Shown: positions 1 to 11,552 of the stretch, in pieces
Numbering within the stretch: position 1 is the stretch's first letter
Layout of the letters: the number at the start of each line of letters is the position of its first letter
Source of the DNA: Dugong dugon
Lineage: Eukaryota > Chordata > Mammalia > Sirenia > Dugongidae
NCBI GenBank assembly: GCA_030035585.1
Contig: CM057468.1
Coordinates: 56,478,145-56,542,144 of the forward strand
Direction of reading: 5' to 3'
DNA: 64,000 bases
Notes under the pieces: generated by a model
Databases searched by the model: none
Told to the model about the DNA's origin: nothing
The model's input: only the letters and a program-made list of their open reading frames with translations
Translations under genes and position numbers: made by a program

Positions 1-127
1 CAAGAATCAAGGGAGCCTTGTGAAGCAGTCTATAAAGGTTAGCCCTTAGGGCAGAGAGCAAGTTGGACAGTAGATGTGTAGGAACAAATGGAGAATAATT
101 AATGCACACATTAAAAAAACCCTAAAT

Positions 128-292
128 GAAAGAATGATAGGTTCGAGTCTACCCAGAGGTGCCTCGGAAGAAAAGCCTGGCAATCTACTTCCCAAAAATC
201 AGCCGTTGAAAACCTATGGAGCACAGTTCTACTCTGACACACATGGGGTTTCTGGGAGTTGGAGTCAACTCCAAGGCAACTGTTTTTTTTAA
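128..292 (+). mobile_element. AfroSINE, long subtype, 5'-truncated
   Basis: A tRNA-derived afrotherian SINE copy. Visible landmarks are a B-box-like gttcgagtc, the long-subtype middle (gcctcggaagaaaagcctgg), the RTE-like block (gttctactctgacacacatggg) and the tail gagttggagtcaactcc followed by a T run. The tRNA-like head with the A box is missing. The tail shows clear divergence. It is a non-coding passenger in the HDAC9 intron. Confidence 0.85.
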
Positions 293-1663
293 TTTTCCCT
301 TAACCATTCTCCAGGAAGTGGCAGGAGTGCTGATGGGGAAGCACATACCTTCTAATGCAACAGAACACCAAAAGCTTGCGACACTGGTAGTCAAAGGAGA
401 AAAAAATATCCCTGCCCCCTTTCTTGGCACACAGTGAAACCACTTGCCTTCAAACGGACCTTATGAGATCGAACACTTAGCAACAGCAACCATGTTGGAC
501 TGAAAGCTACAAGCCCTCTGAAGCTTTATTAACTCTGAAACCCCCATCTGCCCTCCCACTCAGGTTTCAGGCATGATTTCATGGATGATGAGAGGGCTCC
601 CCTGAGACTTATGCTGAGGATCTACAAGTGGGAAGCTCAGAGCCAGATCAAGTTTTATTTAGAAAAATAAACTAGCGCAATATTTTACATATCCAGAAGT
701 TTTAGAGCAAATTCATCCCTGCTACATGTTTCTTATTCTTCCAAGTCCACACTTTATGTTATACTTTTTCAATACAATAGAACATGGTAGGCTGTGAATT
801 CTCTGACTTATTAGCAATATTGTCTCTTTCTTCTCCTTTTTTAAAATATGTCGTCAGTGTGAAAAAGAACATGTCTTTCATAATTATCTTTTGCTTCCAT
901 TATATGGATATATAAAGTAGAAATAAATCTTATTATTTTAGTAAATGACTACTTTTCAGTAAAGTAGAAAATGGCCCTTACCTATTTAGAAGAAATAGGG
1001 AAATACATCTTTTTTTATTCACGGTATTTAAAAGCTTGTACTTGTTTCAATCTTTGGGTGTTTTTTTGAAAGATAAGAATTGTGCCTATTATAAGTATCA
1101 AAGCTTCAGATTTTCAGCAGAATCTCTGTTCCCAATCTTGGCCAGCATTGTTCAGATCCTAGATCATTTGCCAGTTGTGTAAAGGTCTGGCTCCAATTCC
1201 ATTTGGAACATTAAAGTGACTCCAGATTGATAAAATAGAGAGAGGGAACAGCATACTAGACTACAACGATCCCAAGCCAAAGTGAGCCAAATGGTGCGTT
1301 CTTGACTAATGGTGACTGACAATGAAAGAGAGAAGAGACCTTAAAAATGGAACGGAAGCTTCATTTTATCAGGGCTTAGTTTAAGATGTAGGTAGGAAGT
1401 ACGAGAAGGTTTGGCAAAAAGATAGCTGAAGACATGATAGTAAACAGATGACAAGAAGGGTAAGAAAAGTGTCCGTGTTTTCTGCAAAGATGTAAACACC
1501 CACTCTGTTCATGGTCAAATACTGGCAACCAGTGAGATAACGGCAAAAGAGAAAATTAAGGACACTAAAAGGAGAGCCTATGGATGTCCTCAGATTGTGG
1601 AAGACAGGAAGTTCCACCAGAGTTCTACTTGAAAGCGTGTTGAGACGAAGTATACGCAGTAGA
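293..1663. other. Unique intronic sequence
   Basis: AT-rich sequence with no repeat I recognise and no convincing coding signal. Short open frames here lack splice sites and recognisable motifs. Nothing further can be supported. Confidence 0.6.
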
Positions 1664-1725
1664 CCAAAAAAACCAAACTCATTGCCACCGAGTCGATTCT
1701 GACTCATAGCAACCCTACGTGTAGT
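1664..1725 (-). mobile_element. AfroSINE 3' fragment
   Basis: A fragment of about 60 bp that starts with a SINE tail in reverse orientation (accaaaaaaaccaaactc), followed by attgccaccgagtcgattctgactcatagcaaccc. Only the 3' end is present, so this is a 5'-truncated insertion. Confidence 0.8.
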
Positions 1726-1804
1726 AGAGAAGTCAGGAAAGATGAAAATGGATGAAAACTTCAAAGGATTTGCATCTAAATACATAATTATTATCTATTA
1801 ACTA

Positions 1805-2012
1805 ATTTTAGTTTAACACTTAAACATTGCTTAGGCAGTATGCAAGTATTTTACACAAACTACAAAGTACAGTTGTCATCTCTGTTTTATAATGAGGTAA
1901 CTGAGATTTAGAGAATTCACAACTCACCTAAAGCTATATAGTTAGTAAGAGGCCCAAACAGGACCCAAGTCCAGATTTGGCTAGCTCCAGAGCCTTCGCT
2001 CTTAACCACCAG
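1805..2012 (-). mobile_element. MIR SINE
   Basis: An old pan-mammalian MIR in reverse orientation. It is recognised by the degenerate order: a tctgttttataatgaggtaactgag core, an agctatatagttagtaag block, a ccagatttggctagctccagagcc block, and gctcttaaccac at the tRNA-like head. It is diverged and inactive. Confidence 0.7.
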
Positions 2013-2097
2013 GCTGAATTCGCCGTCAATTCTCAAAGTATCCCCTTTCTCCTACACTGATCAATACACCTATTCTCTGGCCTGAATATGTAAAAAG

Positions 2098-2300
2098 AAG
2101 CCCTAGTGGCGTAATGGTTAAGCACTTGGCTGCTAACCAAAAGGTTGGCGGTTCAAAGCTACCCAGCCACTCTGCTGTAGAAAGACCTGGCAATCTGCTT
2201 CCATAAAGATTACAGCCAAGAAAATCTCATGGTGCAGTTCTGCTCTGTCACATGAGTTGCTATGAGTCAGAATCCACTTGATGGCACCCAACAACAAATA
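2098..2300 (+). mobile_element. AfroSINE, near full length
   Basis: Full head (gccctagtggcgtaatggttaag, ctgctaaccaaaaggt), long-subtype middle (gaaagacctggcaatctgct, attacagccaag) and RTE-like tail (atgagtcagaatccactt) ending in caacaacaa. The B box is damaged (gttcaaagc instead of gttcgaatc), so polymerase III activity is unlikely. Confidence 0.88.
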
Positions 2301-3630
2301 TGGAAATTGTTTGCGAATAGCTCATGCAGTCAAATTGCTGAATGTATTTGCTTATTTCTCCGGAAAAACTTTGTATCATGCTTTGTTATATCACTATGTC
2401 TGCACAATTTGCTTTGTTCAACTCTTAGCACAATGCCACATGTAAACAAGTGCTGTTACTGTGGGTAATTATTCTTGTTAGATTAGAAAACACTCAAAGG
2501 AATTAGATCAGCAAGAGTTCTGGATTGAGGAAGCTCACACATTTAGGGCAGAGAAATGTTCCATTTATAAATACCGTGAAATTTCTTTTCCACAACATTT
2601 TCTATTCCTCAGGTACTAAACCCTCAAGTTTTCCTCTTTTGTTTCAGTTTGCTAATTTTGTTTTGTTTGGTAATTTGATTTAGGAAAATAATTATATTCT
2701 AGGAAATCCAACAGGATGTTTAACTGAGGTAAGCATATTTTCAGTTATTTCAATGTTATACTTTATTCTATCAAGTATTTACCCCTGCCCTTGCCAATTG
2801 CTTCAGTTGCTCACAGTCGATTCTATTAGAAATGAAATATTGTTAGAGGGGGTTTGCAAAAAGTGCTTTATCTTCATTATATTGAAAATTCTATCCCAAA
2901 CAAACCTATGGGGAAATCTTTTTACTGACATACTTCCCTTTCATAGTTTTGTTTCAAACACAGGGAGTTTCTCCTGCCAAAGCCTCATTTTTCTCCTTAG
3001 TTTTGGCCAAAGGCAGTCTTCTGGAGCCTGTTCATCTCCCCCACCCTTCGTGGGTCTCACCATGATATCTCTCCTAAGGACACATAAAAGGCTTTGCTTG
3101 AATCCATGTCTTACTAAACAGTCCCAGGAGGGAGAAAAGACATTCACTAGGATGTGATTAAGCAAATTCTTAATGCCAATAAAAAGTTTTCAAGTTGTAA
3201 GAGAAGGCAGCACTAGGGCACGTTCCCACCGAGTGCAAACGTTTCACTTTTCCGTCAGTCATCGATGGGAAAACTGTTGGAGATGGAGTGTACGCTCCCT
3301 GAGACTAGTTCTGGAGGCTTCAGCCTCTAGTAGCTGTTGCACATAAAGGTTGCTTTCAACAGTCATGACTGAGGCTGTTTCTACACATTTCAGAGCAATT
3401 TTATGTGTACCTGTTCTTCTGTCACTTTGCAGGGTTAACGAAAGGGTAGAAGAAAATAAAGTAGTTAAGACCAGGCAAAGCTTATGATTAAGTTGAATCT
3501 GGTATAAAATAATATACTTTATCCCTGAGAGGAATGAAAATGAAAGCTACTTGTTAAACACAATAGATGAGAAATTTATATGTGCCATCTGAGAATAAAA
3601 AAGATTAGATCAAAATATTAAACCAATACA
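2301..3630. other. Unique intronic sequence
   Basis: No family-level repeat recognised. An open frame of 134 codons on the plus strand (2753-3157) shows no domain, homology or exon-like splice sites and is most likely chance. Confidence 0.6.
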
Positions 3631-3643
3631 ATGGACCCTATTT
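3631..3643. repeat. Target-site duplication, left copy
   Basis: atggaccctattt occurs here and again at 4512-4524, a perfect 13-bp direct repeat. It brackets the composite L1 between the two copies, as expected for L1-mediated insertion. Confidence 0.75.
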
Positions 3644-4511
3644 GTATTTATTTATTTTTTAGTTAAAAACAATTTTTTTTATTGTACTTTAGGTGAAGGT
3701 TTACAGAACAAATAGTTTCTCATTACAAGGTCAGTACGCATATTGTTTTATGACATTAGTTAACAAACCCACAACATGTCAACACTCTCCCTTCTCGACG
3801 CTGGAGGACCTTTTTTTTGGTGAAAATACACATAGCCAAAGATACACCATTTCAGAAGTTTCTACATGTACAATTCAGTGACATCGGTTACATTCTTCCA
3901 GTTGTACTGCTATTCTCACTATCCTTTTCCAAATTATTCCATCACCATTATCTTCAACTCACCGCCCCCTAGGTTTTCCATCAAACCTTTTGAGTTGCTG
4001 TTGTCAATTTGATGTCACATAGATACTTTTTTTTGGTTGTACTTTAGATGAAGGTTTACAGAACAGAATAGTTTCTCATTAAACCGTACACATATTGCCC
4101 TATGACAATGGTTAACAACCCCACGACATGTCAATACTGTCCTTTCTCAACCTTGGGTCCCCTATCACCAGCTTTCTTGTCCCCTCTTGCCTTCTAGTCC
4201 TTATCCCTGGACTGCTGTGCCTCATTAGTCCTGTTTTACGGGGCTGTCCAATCCCCTGCTGAATGGTGAACCTCGGTAGTGACTTCCCCACTGAGCTAAA
4301 AGGGTATCTGGGGACCATACTCTCGGGGTTTTTCCAGTCTCTGTCAGGCCAATAAATCTGGTCTTTTTTGTGCATTAGAATTTTGTTCTACATCCTTCTC
4401 CAGCTCTGTCTAGGACCCTCTGTTGCGATTCCAGTCAGAGCAGTCAGTGGTGGTAGCTGGGCACCATCTAGCTGTACTGCACTCAGTCTGGTGGAGGCCT
4501 TGGTAGCTATG
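3644..4511 (-). mobile_element. 5'-truncated L1 3' UTR, composite, minus strand
   Basis: Two blocks of the lineage-specific L1 3' UTR lie in reverse orientation, each starting with tgtactttag(g/a)tgaaggtttacagaac after a T run: 3681-3805 and 4036-4511. Between them, about 3819-4027, is an older L1M-type 3' end. The whole unit is bracketed by a perfect 13-bp target-site duplication, which suggests it entered as one piece. In element orientation the order is L1 body, A run, foreign segment, A run, second L1 tail. This is what a 3' transduction that ended at a downstream L1 would give. Later nested insertion of the outer tail is the alternative. Confidence 0.75.
3819..4027 (-). mobile_element. 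Old L1M-type 3' end inside the composite L1
   Basis: Contains gaaaatacacatagccaaag and acatgtacaattcagtg, then a gttgtactgctattctcact block and a ccatcaccatt block. This is the classic reverse-strand ending of mammalian-wide L1M elements. A related copy lies at 28985-29240. It is flanked by T runs on both sides. Confidence 0.6.
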
Positions 4512-4532
4512 ATGGACCCTATTTTTATGACT

Positions 4533-4730
4533 GAAGGAGCCCTAGTAGTATAGTGGTTAAGTACTCGGCTGCTAACCGAAAGGTTGGCAGTTTGAATCCA
4601 CCAGCTGCTCCACAGCAGAAAGATGTGGCAGTCTGCTTCCACAAAGATTACAGCCTTAGAAACCCTATGGGGCAGTTCTACTCTGTCCTACAGGTCACTA
4701 TGAGTCAGAATCGATTTGATGGTGCACAAC
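4533..4730 (+). mobile_element. AfroSINE, full length, with target-site duplication
   Basis: Complete SINE from ggagccctagtagtatagtgg to a tail with tatgagtcagaatcgatttgatgg. It is flanked by a perfect 12-bp duplication atttttatgact (4521-4532 and 4731-4742). Its left duplication overlaps the right duplication of the neighbouring L1, so it inserted after that L1. Confidence 0.92.
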
Positions 4731-5206
4731 ATTTTTATGACTAAATAAGATTGGTTATAAAAACAATTCTATCAAATGTTGAGGAAATGGTTAAAATGAA
4801 CCAAGTTAGTTACAACGTAGTTGATTCGTGGTCATATTTATATACACTTAATATCCCATGAGGTGAAGACTGGCAATTAAGTGGTTAATTTGATCACTGT
4901 TCGTAATCATAGAGATTTATTTGTTTGGCGGGGAAAACACTCTATAAGCATGGGATTCTCGCACTTGATGGATAATAACAAACAGGCTCACTAGAAATAA
5001 ACGACTGTAAAATCTCCAAATCTCCTCTATATTAAATGTTCGATAGACTGTTTTAAATATCAAGCCTAGCTTTTCTTTTCACTAATGACAGCAATGCAAA
5101 CAAATAATAGGTCTTTGGAGAAGGAGGATTTTTTCCCCCTTTGGAATACTTTAATTCTGCCCCATCAGAAAGTTGAAGGATCACAGGCAAAAGCACAGTA
5201 TTGAGA

Positions 5207-5239
<33 letters not shown>

Positions 5240-5240
5240 T
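5207..5240. repeat. (atacat)n microsatellite
   Basis: Five or so repeats of a catata/tacata unit. Simple repeat. Confidence 0.9.
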
Positions 5241-6189
5241 AATTTCATCCGATCTGTTGCAGTATGGGAGCCCTGGGAATAACACATCTTGTTGGGAATC
5301 TCTGTAGTATTTTATTAGATGACCATGATGAATGTCACCAAATTCAAGCATTCTTTGAAAAGAAGTCAAAATGTGCCACAAAAATTCGCTTGATTGTGCC
5401 AGTGGGAATATTTCCTAACATATTCCCAAACTTCAAAAACAGCATAAAACATGCAACTGGAGTAACGGGTAGAATCCACCCTTTTCTGACCAAGTAGATT
5501 TAACTTATTTAACAGAAGAATGTTGGGAAAATTGTGCCTCTCATTAGTATGAGAAAGGAGCACCCAGTGGTATCTATATACTGGGTTGTTCACATGTTGT
5601 TTTTCCCAGGGTGGGGAAGTATTGGCATTTCTTACTGCTTCATGTCACCAGTCTGTAACCCAGATTGTAACTTTAAGATGTTATCTCCCAGCTGCTCAGA
5701 TAAACAGCCCATTATGTTTTTATGGTGGGAAGTCCTGAATCCTCAGGGGATTAGAAGATATTGGCCAAAGTTTGTGGTTCCCTGCAAGACTATCGAGGAG
5801 TCCATCAGTTCTCATCCAGAATATGTCTTTAAGCAAACACCTTCCTCATAATGGTATTCTCACACTGCTTTCTTGGCCATGGACTTCAAAAGCTGATTGC
5901 AGGGAGGGCCAAAAAGGCAATAACCCTTAATATAACAGAACCAGCCTAGAGGGGACAGACAGGGCAAAGGTAAGGCGTCTCTGACATTGGCATTTGTGTG
6001 TTTAGCCACATGGGGTGATTAGGGGCCATCTGTTCTTCAGTCTGCTAACTCATCGTTTTCACACCATCCCAGGATCAAGTACATTTCATGCCTACTGGTG
6101 TCAGCACGGTTGTGCTTTCCCAGTCTTAGTGATACATATTTTATTTATCTTTGATCTCTAAATAATGATAAGTATGTGTAGGTATATAC

Positions 6190-6191
<2 letters not shown>

Positions 6192-6234
<43 letters not shown>
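6192..6234. repeat. (TG)n microsatellite
   Basis: An uninterrupted TG dinucleotide run of about 43 bp, long enough to be polymorphic and to adopt Z-DNA under supercoiling. The threonine-histidine-rich minus-strand frames across it are artefacts of the repeat. Confidence 0.97.
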
Positions 6235-6236
<2 letters not shown>

Positions 6237-7734
6237 TTGAGGGATTTGAATAGTTCTTTGTACCCTTGAAAGTTAAGTCTAGCACAATTAAACCAAAACT
6301 CAAGTATGTGTTCATAAAACTCATACATCCTTTGGGCAGGAGAAAAAAACCTCTGGAATACTGTATGTTTCTGGAATTCTTTGTTTTGTTTTGAGTGTAT
6401 ATTTGTGACCAGTTCTTTAAAAATTGAGAGAAACTCCCTGTTTGAGATCCATATGCTGAGATAGTCCCTTCTGTCATCTTTCAAATAGTTGTGTGTGTAC
6501 TATCAATTCTTTCAAAGAATACTTCGTGTCAAAGAATGCCAAATATTCTGTTTTTGAGATCTGTAAATAAGGAATAGAAAGTTGAATTTTTCTGTTCTAA
6601 TAATATTTTCATACCCAAGATAAAACTGCTTTATATGCCAAGTCGTGGAGAATGTGAAGTTTAATAAAAGTCAGGCATGATTAATGCAGACATCTGTCTT
6701 ATCCACACTAGTTGGTAGATGACCAATTACACTGAATAATACAAGGCTTATACATTTATTTTAAAATATTACTAACCCATTGCATTCATATTAATTATTT
6801 TGAAGTAAACCACCATGTATTCTAAAGGAATAATTAAAATTTTAATTGTACTAAACCAAATAATTAAAATTTATACCTCTGGAGTCTATTAAAAATCAAA
6901 AATACGATTTACTTAATTTATATAGTTAGTTGAAACTTGCTTCTGGTGGTTGACGATCTTCTGTTACATCAATACATTTAGCATAATCTAGCCTAGTCTG
7001 TCAGATCCTTCATGAACCTCATTAAAGACATTGAAAAAGAAGAAATCAAGTTCATGTTCAAGTATAAGATTTTCAGAAAAAGTAATGCCAGTGCTAATAT
7101 CAGGCAGTGAGTTTACTCAATCATACTAATTGCTATTTACCTTATAAGAGCTAAGTTTACATCTAAGCACTAAAAAAAAAAAAAGTGTCCTCTATTGATG
7201 GGACATCAAGTTACCCTTTTTATCCTGACAAAGAACAGTCCATATCTCATTCAAAAGTTATGGTTTCAATCTGTGAAGCCATAGCAGATATATCCTAAGA
7301 GTAAAATGTTTTCTCATTAATAGCAGTTTGCTTAATGGAGATTCCAGAACCCAAGTCCATACTTTGAAAACTTTCACTATGCAATAACTTTCTAACTACG
7401 TGGTTTTCATACTTTTTGCTAGCATAATCTTAATAAAATTTGAAACTATGTACACTGTTGCATATTTTAAATAGATGTCTAATACTTTTATGAGCTCAAA
7501 TTTTTTAAAGGATACACTTTTAAGAATATTGTATAAGTGCCCTGAAAATATTTTCATCAAAATATTGGCCCTTTGGATTGAGCTTATTCAATTTATGAAA
7601 AATGTCCTACATACAATCAAATTGGCAATATCAATCTTCATTGTCATACCAATCTACTAAATCAGACTTACTTTTTTGTCCAGGAAAAAGTCTTCTTTCC
7701 TTTTTCCCATTCAAATAACAGTGAATGTGAATTC

Positions 7735-7852
7735 AAATGGGAGTAGATAGCTGATAGATAAATGGATGGAAAAACAGATAAATAGATAGGGTAAATGGAA
7801 CAGATAGATAGGTAGGCAGGTAGCAGACAGACAGAGATAGGCAGGTAGATAG
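7735..7852. repeat. Degenerate gata/ggta tetranucleotide tract
   Basis: Interrupted tagatagctgatagataaat units, then cagatagataggtaggcagg units. An imperfect tetranucleotide satellite. Confidence 0.85.
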
Positions 7853-8309
7853 AAGTGCACAGACTTGCTGAGAACTTGAAACCTAGATAAAACGAAGTGC
7901 TGCTTCCCTTAATATTTCCCACTAACACCTTGCTTAGTGGTCACAGGAAACTCCCTCAGAGGTGCTGCATTCTCTTAATCACTTCACTTTCCTTCATGCC
8001 CCCTAAACACTATCCACACAAGGCCAATCCTTATTTTCCTGAAAATACATTGTGATTTTAGAACTTTTTTTTTCGATCGGTGTGAAATTTCCTTAGTTGT
8101 TACTGCATTTGGCAAAGTACCACTTATCTTTTAGGCCATAATCAAGTCACCTTTCAGCAAAGTCTTTCTTCAACCAGGTAAACTGATCCGCTCTTCTCCT
8201 GTTTTCCATAGCTTACTATAAATATTTTTTATTATCATAGTTGTATACATGTGTCTCTTAATAGACCATGAATGCTTTCTGGATGTTGAAGACTCAATTA
8301 AAAACAAAC

Positions 8310-8441
8310 CAATAAAAAAGAGTCAGTTCCTACACATTATGACCCCATGTGTTCTTCTGAGGAGACTCTGACTGGATTCGAACTGCCAATCTTTCATTCA
8401 GTAGCTGTTTCCTTAACTGTCTGAACCACCCAGGGACTCCA
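8310..8441 (-). mobile_element. AfroSINE, internally shortened
   Basis: Reverse-strand SINE: a degenerate tail, then tgaccccatgtgttctt, then attcgaactgccaat (B-box region), ending in the head cacccagggactcc. The middle is short relative to full copies. Confidence 0.8.
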
Positions 8442-8451
8442 AAGACTCAAT

Positions 8452-8950
8452 GTTGTTGCTGTTAGGTGCCTTCAAGTTGGCTCCAACTCATAGTGACCCC
8501 ATGTATAACGGAACAGAAATGTTGCACAGTTCTGTGCCATCCTCACACAAGTAGGTATGTCTGAGCCCACTGTTGCAGCCACTATGTCAATCTATCTCTT
8601 TGAGGGTCTCCTTCTTCCTCGCTGACTCTCTACTTTACCAAGCATGATGTCCTTCTCCAGGGACTGGTCCCTCCTGATAATATGTCCAAAGTAAGCAAGA
8701 GAAAATCCTGCCATCCTTGCTTCTAAAGACCAAGACAGATTTGTTCATTCTGGCAGTCCAGAGTATAATTCAATATTCTTTGTCAGTGCCATAATTCAAA
8801 TGCATTAATTCTTCTCTGGTCTTCCTTTTTCATCGTCTAGCTTTCATATGCACTGAAACTACCCTGGCGTGCTTAGGTCAGGCGCACCTTAGTCATCAAA
8901 GTGATATTTTTGCTTTTCAAGATTTTAAAGAGGACTTTTGCAGCAGATTT
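8452..8950 (-). mobile_element. RTE-type LINE 3' end
   Basis: Reverse-strand 3' end of an RTE/BovB-like LINE. It begins with tgttgttgctgttaggtgcc and runs through blocks such as accaagcatgatgtccttct and gggactggtccctcctgata. These are the reverse complement of the family's ORF2 C-terminal coding region (the SLEK..MLG block). It is the same family and orientation as 22138-22612. The first 50 bp resemble AfroSINE tails, as expected if the SINE borrows RTE machinery. No intact frame remains. Confidence 0.8.
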
Positions 8951-11023
8951 GCCTAAATGATTCACTAAGAACTAATTCCACTGCAAAATGTCTAAGTGGT
9001 ACTTTATAAGAACAGTACCCATGTATAAGTTCATGCTCCAGAAGAGGTGGTTTCTTTAAAGTTCTGAAATATATTTTATTAATTTCTGTGCATATAAAAG
9101 TTTACATCTTATTCTCATCCTTCTTTGTTCCTGAAGAGATTGATTCATAGATGGCATTTTAAGGCTGACAGTAAAAAGCAGTAGTCTGCGAAAGACCACA
9201 CATAGACACTGTCTTTTAAAAGCATTAGATACGTGTCACTGTTTCCTGGTGGCAAAGACCCTTCTTTTGCTGTAATGGGGAGGCAATGTTTAAAACAACT
9301 AAATTTTAAAAGGGCATGTGGATGAGGAAAAAATAACATTTGTTTTATACCCACTTCTAAAATTAAATTATACCCATTTAACTTGTGTAAAAAATAGCAA
9401 GTAAAATTTAAAATGGTCGACCAATTCTAAAAAGACAGAAGAATTATAGCCCACAGTTCAAACTTTTAGGTTGTCAAATCAAACGCCTTAACCAGACCTT
9501 CTCCAGTAGAACATGGTCAAATTGTGTGTAGGTCAAATCAATGTGACCTACAAGTTTGATCATTCTGACATTCTGCAGATTGAAGTAGCTTGGTAAACAG
9601 TAAGAATCAGGACACAATATTTTTTAAACAACTTGTGGTAAATTGTAATACTGAATTTTAGGAGTCATGTGATATTTATCTATGTTCTTATAAATACATT
9701 CTAAGAGTACAACAGAAAAAGGTGTAAAGTCTTCAGGTTTTAACAAACCATGGATTCATCCAAGTCTGAGCATTGTTTACGTCTTCAAACAATTATTCAG
9801 TACGTGGTCACTAGGGACACTATTAATTTCCCCCCAAATGACAGTCAAGTTTTTTTTTATATCGAATGTACAGGTCTTACATTTTCAGACTTATTTATCA
9901 CCCTCTGTAAGAAATAAATATGTAGAAAAATATCACTAAAGTCAATTCCTAAAATTTCAGACCAGATTTTATTCAGCCAGTATTTTTTCTACCATTTAGA
10001 TTTTAAAAATAGGAAATGTTAGTGAAAACAAGCTTTGGGAAATTCAAGAAAGTTATATATAAGCCATTATTTTATACTAGAAAAAAAATTAGCATCTGCA
10101 TTTTCTGGAACAAGTGATAGCATGTTGCTAATCCTTTTAGATGCCATTAAACGCCGTGGTAGTTCAAAACACCTTATTTTTTCTCTGTTCATGTTTATGG
10201 TCTTAGGAATTGAAAATGAACTTTCCCAATTTAACAAGTTAGGTCTTAATTTATCTACTGTCATGATTTCTCTGTAGACATCCTTTGTAGTAAAATTTTC
10301 AGTAATAGCATTTGCACTTTGAAGGTTTAGGGCCAGAACTGGCAATGCTGAAGCAATGTCCTTGCTTCTCTAACATTCTCCAGGTTCTCAGGAGTGGCAT
10401 GTGACTTGTTTTTCATAATTAACAAAATGGCGTTTGTACAAAGAGAAAGGTCTTTATACACAAAAATAAAATCTTGTGACACGTTTTGAAAATTATTTGG
10501 TCTGACATTGAGTTTTACTATGCTTTGTGTTACTGGTAAGGGACAAGGAAGATCATACTTAAGAATGAAAAAGAAAACACTTAAGGGGGTCTGGGCAGTT
10601 TTAACAGCATGAGTGAAATACAACACCAAACAGGATGTCTCTTCTCCCTTTGAACTTGAGGCATCCTATGGACCCTAAGCTACTGAATTATCTGGTTAGT
10701 TATGTGGTGCCAGACATTCAGTGGCACTTAATGAAGATAAGTTTATAACTTATGCTTTTAGAGGCAATGGTGAACGAATCCCGCCTGACCAGAATGAGTG
10801 TTTTATCGAGGTCATTGTAAAGTTGGAGAAAATATACATATTTTTCTTTTGTCTTTAAATAAAAAGTTTGTCCCTTTTCTATCTTTCATCATTGAATGCC
10901 AATGAATCTTAAAATCTGTAAGTAGACATAGTCCCACATGTATGTCTCAAGAATAAATATAAACATGTTTGTTTATTTAGGAAACATAAATAAAGACACT
11001 GATTGGAAATAAAATTTGTAGTT

Positions 11024-11085
11024 TTAAATTTAAGCATCAACTGATTGTATTTCATCAAATGCTTTCTTCTATACTAAAGGAGAGA
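11024..11085 (+). repeat. Imperfect direct repeat, copy 1
   Basis: aatttaagcatcaactgatt and the following bases match 11491-11552 at most positions. The pair is about 467 bp apart. Family unknown. Confidence 0.6.
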
Positions 11086-11490
11086 ACAGAATTTCCTATA
11101 ACATTAGGAAAAGAATCTTCTTGATTTTTACCTTGTGCTTTAATGAAACCTATCCCTGCTTTCTTTGAGGTTCCCCCAATTATCCAAACAGATTGATGAT
11201 ATTTTTATGGTTTTTTTAGTCAAGGAGTATAGAGTCCCCACCTAGAACACTACTGTCCCTTTCTTTTGGGAATGCTTAGCAAAATTAAATAATGCCTTAT
11301 TGTTACTAGGCCTGTATTTAAAGCCGCTAAAAAAGAAACTCTTGGGAACTGGGTAGAACAAGAAGCTTAAGCTTCAAATTGAATACAGACTCCAGTGTTA
11401 CCCCGACCAGCTTCACAAGAGAATAGAAGGCAAAAGAGAGGAGAGTGCTCTCTGAGCGGAGTGTGCTGTCCCTATTATATTGTTTATTTT

Positions 11491-11552
11491 TTAATTTAAG
11501 CATCGACTGGTTGTATCTCATCAAATATATTTTCTTTCATGAGGAGATAACA
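11491..11552 (+). repeat. Imperfect direct repeat, copy 2
   Basis: aatttaagcatcgactggtt, then a tcatcaaat block and a gaggagataaca block, matches copy 1 at 11024-11085 with a few substitutions and small gaps. Confidence 0.6.

Larger units (their letters stand above)
4743..8309. other. Unique intronic sequence with microsatellites
   Basis: Mostly unique AT-rich intron. It holds an (atacat)n tract, a (TG)n tract and a gata/ggta-rich tract, listed separately. 8120-8280 resembles a decayed L2 end, but too weakly to call. A 105-codon plus-strand open frame at 5534-5851 has no recognisable motif. Confidence 0.55.

Noticed and set aside
6145..6484. Minus-strand frames of about 110 codons with a Thr-His repeat
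   Set aside because: They are a translation of the (TG)n microsatellite at 6192-6234 and have no coding features.
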